From contig NJBN01000001.1 in the NCBI GenBank assembly GCA_005223185.1, forward strand, positions 1-64,000: a stretch of 64,000 bases of DNA, in the 5' to 3' direction. A model generated the notes under the pieces. The model saw nothing but the letters and a program-made list of their open reading frames with translations. It was not told the DNA's origin and ran no database searches. Below, piece after piece: positions 25,971-34,339 of the stretch; position 1 is the stretch's first letter; every line of letters begins with the position of its first letter. The stretch comes from a candidate division LCP-89 bacterium B3_LCP (GTDB lineage: Bacteria > Electryoneota > B3-LCP). The translations under genes and the position numbers were made by a program.

Positions 25971-27662
25971 ATGAAATATTGCCTTTTATTAATTCTCCTC
26001 CTCCCCACCCTCATCTTGGCACAATCCCCGTTGCTGCCGGTGGATCATTCGGCCTATGACTTCTTGGAGCGAATGGAAACAAAGGGGCTTTTAGAACATC
26101 CCCTGCTGGGAAGCAAACCAGTTTCGCGAGTGCGAATCTCCGCGCTCTTGGATGAAGTGCATGAGGCATTGGCAGGCCAGCCCGATCTGCTTTCCAGTGT
26201 GGACCGGGATATACTAAGTGTCCTGCGCTGGGAATTCGCCCGTGATGCGGAGAGGTTCGCGATCGATTCTCCACCAGCAGAACACCCGGATGGGGAAACC
26301 AGAATTGATTGGATCCATTCCGGGATACTGGAACACGGCGGCTTCTTGGGTACATTTTACCGCAACGGTTTGAACCTCTACTCGTACCAATCGGATAAAT
26401 TCGACGGATACATTGATCCTCGCGGGATGGCTCGGGTGATACAGCAGGAAGGTGATAACCGAACTATCGCCATCACTGCCGTGGGGATACGGTTGCGGGG
26501 CCAAATCTATGATAAACTCGGCATATACTTCGACTTCCTGGATAATACAGAACAAGGACGGGGACCGTATTGGGACCGGGCACAGCTCTATGAAGACCGC
26601 ACCGGCTGGGTCCCCAATATGGAAGGGAAGGAATTTGCCAATTATGACGTGAGCAACTTCGATATGACCTTTGGGGGAGGGTTCTGGGAACTGCACCTGA
26701 CTAAAACACCGCTGCGCTGGGGACCAGGTCAAAGCGGGCAATTGCTCTTATCCGACTGGGGTACATCCTTTCATCAGGTTCAGGCGGGATTTAATTTGGG
26801 ATCGCATCTGAGGCTGGTTTACGTCTTCGGAACATTAAAGACATATCCGGAAGTTTACGACTGGCTTTACAACTCTGCCGGGTATGTTCGCAATATCGAG
26901 GCTGACAAATATATCGCCGCTCACAGGTTAGAATGGGATCCACACCCTCGCTTTAGAATTGCTTTTTCGGAGACGGTGATCTTTGGGGAACGAAATCCTG
27001 AACTGGCTTTCCTGATTCCAGTAAACTTCTTCCATTCTGCTCAGCACGATTTGGGTGATGAAGATAATTCTCTGCTGACGTTCGATGCGACCTGGATATT
27101 TCATAAGGGCTGGAGGCTTTACGGCGAGCTACTGGTAGATGACGTCTCTTTCAATAAGTTAGGTACAGATTTTTATGGTAATAAGCTGGGTTGGCTAGGG
27201 GGATTATCCTGTGTTGAACCTTTAGGGCTGGACAACTTAGACGCCACCCTGGAAATGGTTCAGTTACGCCCCTTCATATATACTCACCAGTATCCAGTCA
27301 ATGTTTACACACACTGGACTGCACCGTTAGGGTACAGGTATGGACCTAACACTGAAACTCTGTTTTTCGATATACGTTACAGACCCCACAGAAGGGTCGC
27401 ACTAAACCTGAACCTGACCCGAAGCCTGCATGGAGGCAACACCGCTTCATACAATGCGGGCGGAAACATTCTGGAACCACACGAACACGGCACTGATGAA
27501 GACGCTCCTTTCTTGGGGGGTGCGTTGGAGAGAATGCAGGGGATTGAGATTGGTGGCGAGATCGAACTGCTTATGGGGCTCTACATCTGGAGTAGAGGTT
27601 CATGGATTGATTACGATGGTGACGGATTCTGGGAATGGGAAGCGGGATTCAGGTTTAATTAG
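25971..27662 (+). CDS. Wzi-like capsule-assembly/outer-membrane barrel protein
   Basis: A 563-residue outer-membrane protein. A signal peptide (1-18, LLLILLLPTLILAQ) is followed by a short helical region (YDFLERMETKGLLEHPL...), as in Wzi-family proteins. A long beta-strand-rich part holds the family motif LTKTPLRWGPGQSGQLLLSD, and the C-terminal strand ends in FRFN. Wzi in E. coli anchors capsule polysaccharide. Relatives in FCB bacteria are widespread and mostly uncharacterised, and no capsule genes lie nearby. It is 112 bases after lexA, on the same strand. Confidence 0.7.
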   Translation: MKYCLLLILLLPTLILAQSPLLPVDHSAYDFLERMETKGLLEHPLLGSKPVSRVRISALLDEVHEALAGQPDLLSSVDRDILSVLRWEFARDAERFAIDSPPAEHPDGETRIDWIHSGILEHGGFLGTFYRNGLNLYSYQSDKFDGYIDPRGMARVIQQEGDNRTIAITAVGIRLRGQIYDKLGIYFDFLDNTEQGRGPYWDRAQLYEDRTGWVPNMEGKEFANYDVSNFDMTFGGGFWELHLTKTPLRWGPGQSGQLLLSDWGTSFHQVQAGFNLGSHLRLVYVFGTLKTYPEVYDWLYNSAGYVRNIEADKYIAAHRLEWDPHPRFRIAFSETVIFGERNPELAFLIPVNFFHSAQHDLGDEDNSLLTFDATWIFHKGWRLYGELLVDDVSFNKLGTDFYGNKLGWLGGLSCVEPLGLDNLDATLEMVQLRPFIYTHQYPVNVYTHWTAPLGYRYGPNTETLFFDIRYRPHRRVALNLNLTRSLHGGNTASYNAGGNILEPHEHGTDEDAPFLGGALERMQGIEIGGEIELLMGLYIWSRGSWIDYDGDGFWEWEAGFRFN

Positions 27663-27671
27663 AATTGCGGC

Positions 27672-29171
27672 TTAATCAACCAACACTATCCTTCCATCCG
27701 TTTGGGAACTCACCCTGCCCTCCATTAAGAAAGCCTTCATAGCCAGATCACGATCGAGCCAGCCGGTATCGGTGATAGGACGATCCACTAATTCAAAACC
27801 AAAGTATTTCTGCGGGTGACTGGTGATGTACTCATTGGCAACCACGGTGTACATCTTTTCTGATTCCACACGCATCCCCCCCACCGTTATTTCAAGGAGT
27901 TCCCCGCTGTTTTTCCTGGCTCGGTAACGCAGACCGCTGATTTGGTTTATGTCGCGCATCTCTCTTGCTTGATGGCTAACTGCTCTCTTCAGCTCTAAGC
28001 CACTCATGTTAAAGGTCATCAGACGGTTGCCGAAGGGGTGCAGTTCCCACATATCTCTTTCTGTAACGGTTCCCTCCGGAACGTTCTTCCTCAAACCTCC
28101 TGAATTGATAAAAGCAATGTCTTTGCCAGTAATCCGGGTGATGGCATCCGCAGTCCAGCTACCCACGTTACTTTCACCGTCCCAGTTTCGCTCCCAGGGG
28201 TCAAGCAGTACGCCAATAGGTCTGTCCAATCCCTCCGCTACCTGACTCTCCTGTTCTTCGATCAGTACGGCTATGTCTTCCCGGGGTTGCAGGGAATCGC
28301 TGTAAACCGGTATCAGTTGTCCTGTATAAGCGACAATCCTGTCGTTCACGGTGTCAACCTCCGCTCTGAACAAGCCCAGATACTGACCCTTGGCTCCTGC
28401 CTGCAGTATGGGCACTCCTGATTCGACTAATGGTTCGAAAAGACGCGCATGTTTGTGCCCACCCACGATCAGGTCCAATCGCGGACATGATTCCGCCAGA
28501 TGCTTATCCAAATTGACGCCGTGATGGGTGAGGGCAATCTGAATGTCGGTGATCTCTTCCACCTCATCCAACCATTTGTTGATGATGGGCGCGGGATCCT
28601 CGATGCGAAGCCCTGGCAGGGCATCGCTTAAAACGTAACTGGACAGATATTGAATGGTGCTGCCTATAACTCCGATTTTCACACCGGCTCGTTCGAATAT
28701 CATAGCGGGTTCGGTGATTGTCTGTCCAGTGAGCGAATCGAAGACATTACAGCACAGTACAGGGAAATTAGCGCCGCTATATCTCTCCTTCAAACTGATC
28801 CATCCGTGGTCGAATTCATGGTTTCCGGGAGTGTAGGCGTCGGGCTTGAGATAGTTCAAGATTTCAATCTGCGACTGCCCTTTGGTGATGGCGCTTATGG
28901 GTGTGCCGGTGAACTCATCACCAGCATGGAAGGTGAGCGATCGAGGATAATGTAACCTTAAAGAATCCAAGAGTGTAGCCAGATATGCAGCTCCACCGAC
29001 TCGCACGCGCTGGCTATCTATGTAAGTTTCGAATGGTTGATTCTGGGCATGGAAGTCATTCCAGTGAAGGACGGTTACAGGAAGTGGTTCCGGGGCTTTC
29101 TGGCAGCTCTGCCAGAGAAATGCTGATACTATTAAAAGCAGTATCGCGTAGAGTGGGGTTCTATTCTGCAT
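27672..29171 (-). CDS. UshA-family 5'-nucleotidase/metallophosphoesterase lipoprotein
   Basis: A 499-residue exported metallophosphoesterase that should release phosphate from extracellular nucleotides. A lipobox ends the signal peptide (LWQSC, Cys23). The N-terminal metal-binding domain has the expected motifs: LHWNDFHAQ, FHAGDEFTGTP, PGNHEFDHG, ALTHHGVNLD and VGGHKHA. The C-terminal 5'-nucleotidase domain (about 330-499) has FINSGGLRKNVPEG and the LMTFNMSGLELKRAV region. Length is a little short of typical. It converges on the Wzi-like gene, with nine bases between the stops. Confidence 0.9.
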   Translation of the reverse strand: MQNRTPLYAILLLIVSAFLWQSCQKAPEPLPVTVLHWNDFHAQNQPFETYIDSQRVRVGGAAYLATLLDSLRLHYPRSLTFHAGDEFTGTPISAITKGQSQIEILNYLKPDAYTPGNHEFDHGWISLKERYSGANFPVLCCNVFDSLTGQTITEPAMIFERAGVKIGVIGSTIQYLSSYVLSDALPGLRIEDPAPIINKWLDEVEEITDIQIALTHHGVNLDKHLAESCPRLDLIVGGHKHARLFEPLVESGVPILQAGAKGQYLGLFRAEVDTVNDRIVAYTGQLIPVYSDSLQPREDIAVLIEEQESQVAEGLDRPIGVLLDPWERNWDGESNVGSWTADAITRITGKDIAFINSGGLRKNVPEGTVTERDMWELHPFGNRLMTFNMSGLELKRAVSHQAREMRDINQISGLRYRARKNSGELLEITVGGMRVESEKMYTVVANEYITSHPQKYFGFELVDRPITDTGWLDRDLAMKAFLMEGRVSSQTDGRIVLVD

Positions 29172-29258
29172 AGTTGGCTCGCGCCTCAGATGAAAGAAAC
29201 CATTACTTGATCTTGTGAATTTAATTCGGTTGGTCTATATTCTACGTTGAAGTTACGA

Positions 29259-29876
29259 ATGGATAAAGCAATGAACAACACTGGCAAACTTATCGTTTAT
29301 GAAGGCATTGACGGATCCGGAAAGACGACGCAGCTCCAGCGATCAGCGGAATGGTTAAGCAGCAGGAAATACCTTGTGCGCACCTACCGTGAACCGACCT
29401 CTGGACCGCACGGGCAGAAACTGCGGCAGTCCGCATCAACCGGCAGGCTTTCAGCCGAAGAGGAGATGAATCTCTTTCTACGGGATCGCGAATGGAATGT
29501 CACCACGCGCATTAGACCTGCACTAAGCGAGAGGGTGACGGTGCTTTTAGATCGTTACTATTACTCTTCCATCGCCTATCAAGGTGCACGGGGACTCGAT
29601 ACTGAAATGATCCGCGATAAAAACAGAAAAATCGCTCAAGAACCCGATTTAGTATTGCTCTTCGACCTTGACCCGGAGATGGCAATTGATAGGATTCGCG
29701 CCAGCAGGGGTGATACTCCCAACCTCTTTGAAAAAATCGACTACCTGAAAAAAGTCAGGGCTATCTTTCTATCGCTGACCGATCCAAATATGGTGCGAAT
29801 TGATGCCTCGGAGCCTATAGATACAGTCTGGCAGCAGGTCGAAGAAGCTCTCGCATCTCTGTTCCCGCACCCTTAG
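29259..29876 (+). CDS. tmk: Thymidylate kinase
   Basis: Phosphorylates dTMP to dTDP for DNA synthesis. The protein has the P-loop GIDGSGKTT, the DR(Y/F) motif in LLDRYYYSSIAYQG and the TYREPTSG substrate segment. About 205 residues long, as expected. The start is uncertain: ATG at 29259 or 29271 are both possible, neither with a strong ribosome site, and the conserved region begins at KLIVYEG. It is divergent from the UshA-like gene and converges on the LVIVD-repeat gene. Confidence 0.93.
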   Translation: MDKAMNNTGKLIVYEGIDGSGKTTQLQRSAEWLSSRKYLVRTYREPTSGPHGQKLRQSASTGRLSAEEEMNLFLRDREWNVTTRIRPALSERVTVLLDRYYYSSIAYQGARGLDTEMIRDKNRKIAQEPDLVLLFDLDPEMAIDRIRASRGDTPNLFEKIDYLKKVRAIFLSLTDPNMVRIDASEPIDTVWQQVEEALASLFPHP

Positions 29877-29893
29877 TAATCCCATTTTCTCAG

Positions 29894-32080
29894 TTATTTC
29901 TGCAGGATTACTTTCCTGGTTGTCGCACTCTTACCTGCAATCACATTAATCATGTACACACCTGACGGGTAACTCTCAGCATCCCACAAGAAACGATGTG
30001 CGCCACGATCCAGTCTCCCCAAGAACAGTTGATCCAATCTCTGTCCGTGAACGTTGTAAACGTTAAGTTCAGTCTTTTCGGAAAAGGGAATATCCACATT
30101 TATAGATACAACCGCATTGAAAGGATTAGGGTAAGCTGTCAATTCGAAACTGCCTGGTAACTGGAAGCTGTAACCGGGTTTAATCGAAGCAGTGCCTAAG
30201 CGGTATATACCCAGGTCAAACTGATCTGCTATGTATATATCTTCACCATTCAGGAAGAGTCCTTTGGCAACTCCGGGTGTGCGGTAGGACGCCTGATAGG
30301 TTAGCATGAAGGGATAGGTGACGTCAATTGCGTAGAATCCCCCATCATCCGCAGCCAGAAAAGCTGTGTTACCGTCAATTTTTATGTCCCATACCGAACC
30401 AGAGGTGTCGAACTGGGCTACAACTAGATCTTCAAGAAGCACCGTCATGCCGGCATAACCATCTGCCACATAGATATAAGAACCATCCGAGACACATTGA
30501 CGTGCCAGGCCGGGAGTATCATATTCAACCAATAGATAGGGCGCGTTCGGTTGGTGCGTATTTACCAAGGCGACTCCCGCATCCCATTGGCTCACGTAAG
30601 CAGTATCATTGCTGAAAAAGATGCCCTTCGCCTGCCCCGACATGGGCAAATCCGCCAGGTATTCAGGGTATTCAGGATCTGTGATATTCAGAACAAGCAG
30701 ACCACCATCGCCATCAGCAACATAGAGGCAGGTATCGCGAACGGCTAAACCCGTGGCTTCACCGTCGGTATCGAAATGTGATAATTCATAAGGTAGAGAA
30801 GGAGTACTAATATCGGTGAAATACACACCGTCTTCCTCGTGCGCCGATATGCAGACACTGCGATCATAATAGACGTCCACGACATTTGCACTTAGATCAA
30901 TCTCCGATATAAATTGAGGATCATAGGGATCGTTGACGTCTAAGAAAGTCAGTTGACCGGTATTCCCTCGTGCCGCCAGTGCTATATCTTCATGCACCCA
31001 AACAGAACTAACGCTGCCGATCAGAGAATAGGTGTCTAGCATCACCGGTGCAGCGGGATTGGCTATCCATATTGAAGCCAGCCCCTGATCGTCGTTTGCC
31101 AAAAACAGAGTCGTTGCGTATATATCAAGCCCCACTGCAATTCCGGTAGTATCTAAATTTGCAACTTCATGGGGGATTTCAGGATCACCAACGTCCAGGA
31201 TCACCAAACCGTTTTCATCATCAGCAACGTAAGCATAATCATCCATCACTTTTATATCGCGGGCGATACCGTCAGTATTCCACTGGCTTATCAGATTCGG
31301 ATGCAGGGGGTCGCTAACTCCAATAATCAATACTCCTTCATGACCGTCCGCGAGGTAAACGATGGTATCCACCTTGGCGATCCCAAGCGCTGTGCCATCT
31401 GTGTTATACCCTTCACCGATGACGTACGGCTGTGAAGGAGTCGCAACGCTGACGATCTTCAAGCCGCCGTTTTCCGCGGCGAGGTATAGAAGAGAACTCT
31501 CAATGTGCAGATCTCGAGCCCATCCGCCCAATTCTTGTTCGTTAAGAGAACCAACTATATATGGAATTGATGGTGAAACTACATTGACAACTTGCAAACC
31601 GCCACTTCCGTCTGCCACATAAAGGTGCGCTCCGGATTTAATGCATTCCCAGGCGTAGCCCGGTGTGTCCTTTTCACCCTGGAATATTGGCTGGGAGTTG
31701 TCTGTCACATCGAGTACCTGAATGCCCGCCGTTCCACCTGCTAAATAGGCATAGCCCTCTGAAACGTGAATTCCTTCAGTAATTCCCGGTAGTGCAAAAG
31801 TTGAATGCAGGGTGATCTGTGCAGGCGTCGAGACGTTGAATATCTCTAACCCGTATCCCATAGAACAATATGCGTAATTATCAACGATCTGAACATCGTG
31901 AAAAGGTCCCCACTGCAGTGATTCGGAGACGCGATAGACCCCATCTCCCCACTGGCCATAGGCAGGATAGTTAATGGTTAAACACAACAGTACAGATACA
32001 ATTAAGACAACGCCGCTTGTAGCCAATCTTAAACAGCGCATCTTAAGCTCAAACTGGACGTGTAATAGTCGTTTTATCAT
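29894..32080 (-). CDS. Secreted LVIVD-repeat protein with C-terminal sorting domain
   Basis: A 728-residue exported protein of unknown function. A signal segment (MRCLRLATSGVVLIVSVLLC) begins at residue 14, so the true start may be ATG 32041. About twelve to fourteen LVIVD-type repeats of roughly 45 residues follow (AYVADDENGLVILDVGDPEIP, LYVADGDGGLLVLNITDPEYP), which are predicted to form propellers. The C-terminal FlgD-like sorting domain (YPNPFNAVVSI, ending TRKVILQK) lacks the palindrome-encoded insertion seen in the cluster at 12-19 kb. It may be a cell-surface adhesion or binding protein; the ligand is unknown. Confidence 0.75.
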   Translation of the reverse strand: MIKRLLHVQFELKMRCLRLATSGVVLIVSVLLCLTINYPAYGQWGDGVYRVSESLQWGPFHDVQIVDNYAYCSMGYGLEIFNVSTPAQITLHSTFALPGITEGIHVSEGYAYLAGGTAGIQVLDVTDNSQPIFQGEKDTPGYAWECIKSGAHLYVADGSGGLQVVNVVSPSIPYIVGSLNEQELGGWARDLHIESSLLYLAAENGGLKIVSVATPSQPYVIGEGYNTDGTALGIAKVDTIVYLADGHEGVLIIGVSDPLHPNLISQWNTDGIARDIKVMDDYAYVADDENGLVILDVGDPEIPHEVANLDTTGIAVGLDIYATTLFLANDDQGLASIWIANPAAPVMLDTYSLIGSVSSVWVHEDIALAARGNTGQLTFLDVNDPYDPQFISEIDLSANVVDVYYDRSVCISAHEEDGVYFTDISTPSLPYELSHFDTDGEATGLAVRDTCLYVADGDGGLLVLNITDPEYPEYLADLPMSGQAKGIFFSNDTAYVSQWDAGVALVNTHQPNAPYLLVEYDTPGLARQCVSDGSYIYVADGYAGMTVLLEDLVVAQFDTSGSVWDIKIDGNTAFLAADDGGFYAIDVTYPFMLTYQASYRTPGVAKGLFLNGEDIYIADQFDLGIYRLGTASIKPGYSFQLPGSFELTAYPNPFNAVVSINVDIPFSEKTELNVYNVHGQRLDQLFLGRLDRGAHRFLWDAESYPSGVYMINVIAGKSATTRKVILQK

Positions 32081-32091
32081 TGTTTGGGGAG

Positions 32092-32751
32092 TTATACATT
32101 CGCCAATGCGAAGGAAAGCCGTTCTATTTCTATGACCATATTCTCATTTCGGACGGAAACGTCCTCGGAAACCATGAGTGTGATGGGCGCAAAATTCAGG
32201 ATAGCTTTGACGCCAGTTTCCACCAGTGCGTTCGCTACCTTCTGTGCAGCATCCACAGGCACCGCGATTACAGCTATATCAACATGCCCTTTTCTAATTT
32301 CTTCGGATAAGTTATCTAAGTTCTTCACCTCCAGTCCACTTATCTTGGTACCGATCAGTTTGGGGTCACTATCGAGTAGTAGAGTAAAGTGAAAATTCTG
32401 TTCTTCAAACTGCTTGAAATGAATCAAGGCGCGACCGATGTTTCCCACGCCGACTAAAGCTAAATGCCATTCCTGGTCCAGACCTAAGATGCGCATTATG
32501 TTGTCTTTCAAATTAAGGACGTTATAGCCCAAACCGCGGCGCCCGAAGGCGCCGAAGAAAGAAAAGTCTTTACGGACCTGCGCTGGAGTGGAATTGTTTC
32601 TTTTCGCCAGTTCATCGGAAGAAACGGTCTGGACGTTATCGGCTTCCAGATGTTTTAAGGTCCGATAGTAGCGTGAGAGGCGGCCTACGGTGGCGTCTGA
32701 TATCTTCTGATTGAATCGTTCTGCCCCGGATCCGCTGATAGGAGTTGACAT
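32092..32751 (-). CDS. rex: Redox-sensing transcriptional repressor Rex
   Basis: A 219-residue NADH/NAD+-sensing repressor that typically controls fermentation and respiratory genes. The winged-helix domain (IS...VGRLSRYYRTLKHL, SDELAKRNNSTPAQVRKDFSFFGAFGRRGLGYNV) is followed by a Rossmann domain with GVGNIGRAL. The start is placed at ATG 32751 because GGAG lies seven to eight bases before it; a GTG 12 bases upstream overlaps that site. It follows the LVIVD gene region on the same strand and diverges from a small secreted-protein gene. No clear Rex box was seen upstream. Confidence 0.93.
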   Translation of the reverse strand: MSTPISGSGAERFNQKISDATVGRLSRYYRTLKHLEADNVQTVSSDELAKRNNSTPAQVRKDFSFFGAFGRRGLGYNVLNLKDNIMRILGLDQEWHLALVGVGNIGRALIHFKQFEEQNFHFTLLLDSDPKLIGTKISGLEVKNLDNLSEEIRKGHVDIAVIAVPVDAAQKVANALVETGVKAILNFAPITLMVSEDVSVRNENMVIEIERLSFALANV

Positions 32752-32874
32752 TATTTGCTCCACAGGAAATTATTTATCTTTAGAAAACCCATGATTCTAT
32801 TAAACCTTTCCACATAAATTGTGTCAAATCTCTGAAAGCCCACAGAAGCAACTCGTAAGAATGAGGGGAAAATC

Positions 32875-33117
32875 ATGAAAAGATCTATGAAACTTTCGTT
32901 GACGATATTAACGTTATCAATAATGCTTCTCGCATCGCTGTGTAATAATAGTTATGCTCGTGGCATTCATCGTTACAGAACCAAACATGTAATTAGAGTA
33001 AAACCAGTCTGCCGGGTTGTAGTTTATAATGTAGATGGATTTCGTGTAAAAACACCTCTCTGTTGCCGATGCTGCCATCCGACTGTGAAACTAATATGGC
33101 ATAGGCATCACTGGTAG
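32875..33117 (+). CDS. Small secreted Cys/His-rich protein of unknown function
   Basis: An 80-residue protein with GAGGGG before the ATG. Residues 1-28 form a clear signal peptide (LSLTILTLSIMLLASLC, cleavage near SYARG). The mature part of about 52 residues is basic, with two repeated-looking segments (HVIRVKPVCRVVVYNVDG) and a cluster of Cys and His at the end (CCRCCHPTV, HRHHW). That ending could bind a metal or form disulfides. I do not recognise the family. It stands between rex and the histidine kinase gene, facing the latter. Confidence 0.6.
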   Translation: MKRSMKLSLTILTLSIMLLASLCNNSYARGIHRYRTKHVIRVKPVCRVVVYNVDGFRVKTPLCCRCCHPTVKLIWHRHHW

Positions 33118-33123
33118 TTGTAT

Positions 33124-34302
33124 TCAAACACCTGCTTTTTCTTTGCTTCTTTCTATTTTTACGGTAACTGGGATATCAATGCAAAAGCAGGTGCCGGTTC
33201 CGGGATTACTCTCCACCTTGATGGATGCTCCATTCTTTTCCAGGAGATGCTTAACTGAAGAAAGCCCCAGGCCGGTCCCGGAAGGCCTCATTATCCCTTC
33301 ATTTTCCTTGCATGCCTTGGTGGTGTAAAACGGCTCAAATATCCTGGGAATATCCTCCGGAGGAATCCCCTGCCCTGTATCAATTATGGTGAGGACAATC
33401 CTATTGTCACTATGGCTATACTCGGTACTGATAGACAGCGTACGCTCTTCTGTATCTTCCATAGCATCAAGTGCGTTCTGAAAAAGGTTCTGGAGACATT
33501 GGGAGAAGTCACTGTAGAGCCCGCGGATCGTGGGTATATCCGGTTGTAGCTGCAGGTTTGTTTCCACCTGATGTTTGAAGAAGATGTTGGCTTCTAAGAA
33601 TTTCAGTTCCGTTGAAATAAGATCGCTAATATTAATATCAACAACGTCCATCGCTTGATCCATCCGGCTCTTCTCGGTCAAATTGGTGATAATGTCTCTG
33701 ATGCGGAAAGCTGCCTGCAGAACGTCATCAAACTCCTTTATATCAGGATTGTTTAGTTTAGCCATCTCTGCAGTCATAATAATGGCAGATAACGGCGAGT
33801 TTATATTATGCGCTATACCTGAAGTAAGTAAACCGATTGCTTCCAGCTTCTGTGCCTGCAAGAGCTGCGATTCCAGTATGCGAAGTTGAGATACATCGGT
33901 TGCGGATACTATAAGCACCTTGGATCGACCATAATCATCTGGAACTACAGACATCGCCAGTCGAGCCACCCTTTCATGCCCATTCACATCAGGTTGATTG
34001 ATCTCACCAACCCAGCGACCTTTCTTCAACAGGTCCGCCATAACCTGATCGACAGCATCTCTATCGGCGCCGGCGACCAAATCCTTAACATTTATGCCGA
34101 TCATTCGCTCAGGGCTATAGCCGTAAAAAACCGATGCTTCGCTATTGGCGTATTGAATATGCCCTTCAGGCGTCGTTATCAATATAGCACCATGTGCTTC
34201 TTCCAGAGCCCGCTTATAGACGCTTTCCCTGTGTTCCTCTTCTTTCGCTAAGGTGTCGTCATCCACTACGTTCTGAATATCCGGGACCGGGCTGTCAGTC
34301 AA
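33124..34302 (-). CDS. Cytoplasmic PAS-domain sensor histidine kinase
   Basis: A 392-residue kinase without membrane segments. A PAS domain (about 30-145; AILITTPEGHIQYANSEASV, GYSPERMIGINVKDLV) precedes a dimerisation/phosphoacceptor helix with the His in GIAHNINSPLSAI. A HATPase domain follows, with N box QNALDAMED, G1 DTGQGIP and G2 GTGLGLSSV. No response regulator is adjacent, so the partner is elsewhere. The start is a TTG with AAGAGG upstream; no in-frame ATG fits. It begins 37 bases after the gyrA stop and may be read from the same transcript. Confidence 0.88.
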   Translation of the reverse strand: MTDSPVPDIQNVVDDDTLAKEEEHRESVYKRALEEAHGAILITTPEGHIQYANSEASVFYGYSPERMIGINVKDLVAGADRDAVDQVMADLLKKGRWVGEINQPDVNGHERVARLAMSVVPDDYGRSKVLIVSATDVSQLRILESQLLQAQKLEAIGLLTSGIAHNINSPLSAIIMTAEMAKLNNPDIKEFDDVLQAAFRIRDIITNLTEKSRMDQAMDVVDINISDLISTELKFLEANIFFKHQVETNLQLQPDIPTIRGLYSDFSQCLQNLFQNALDAMEDTEERTLSISTEYSHSDNRIVLTIIDTGQGIPPEDIPRIFEPFYTTKACKENEGIMRPSGTGLGLSSVKHLLEKNGASIKVESNPGTGTCFCIDIPVTVKIERSKEKAGV

Positions 34303-34339
34303 TTTATGCCTCTTAGTATTTCATTTAACACAGACGTTC

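Noticed and set aside
32811-32823. CACA-TAAAT-TGTG upstream of rex as a Rex operator
   Set aside because: The arms are the reverse of the TTGTGAA...TTCACAA pattern.
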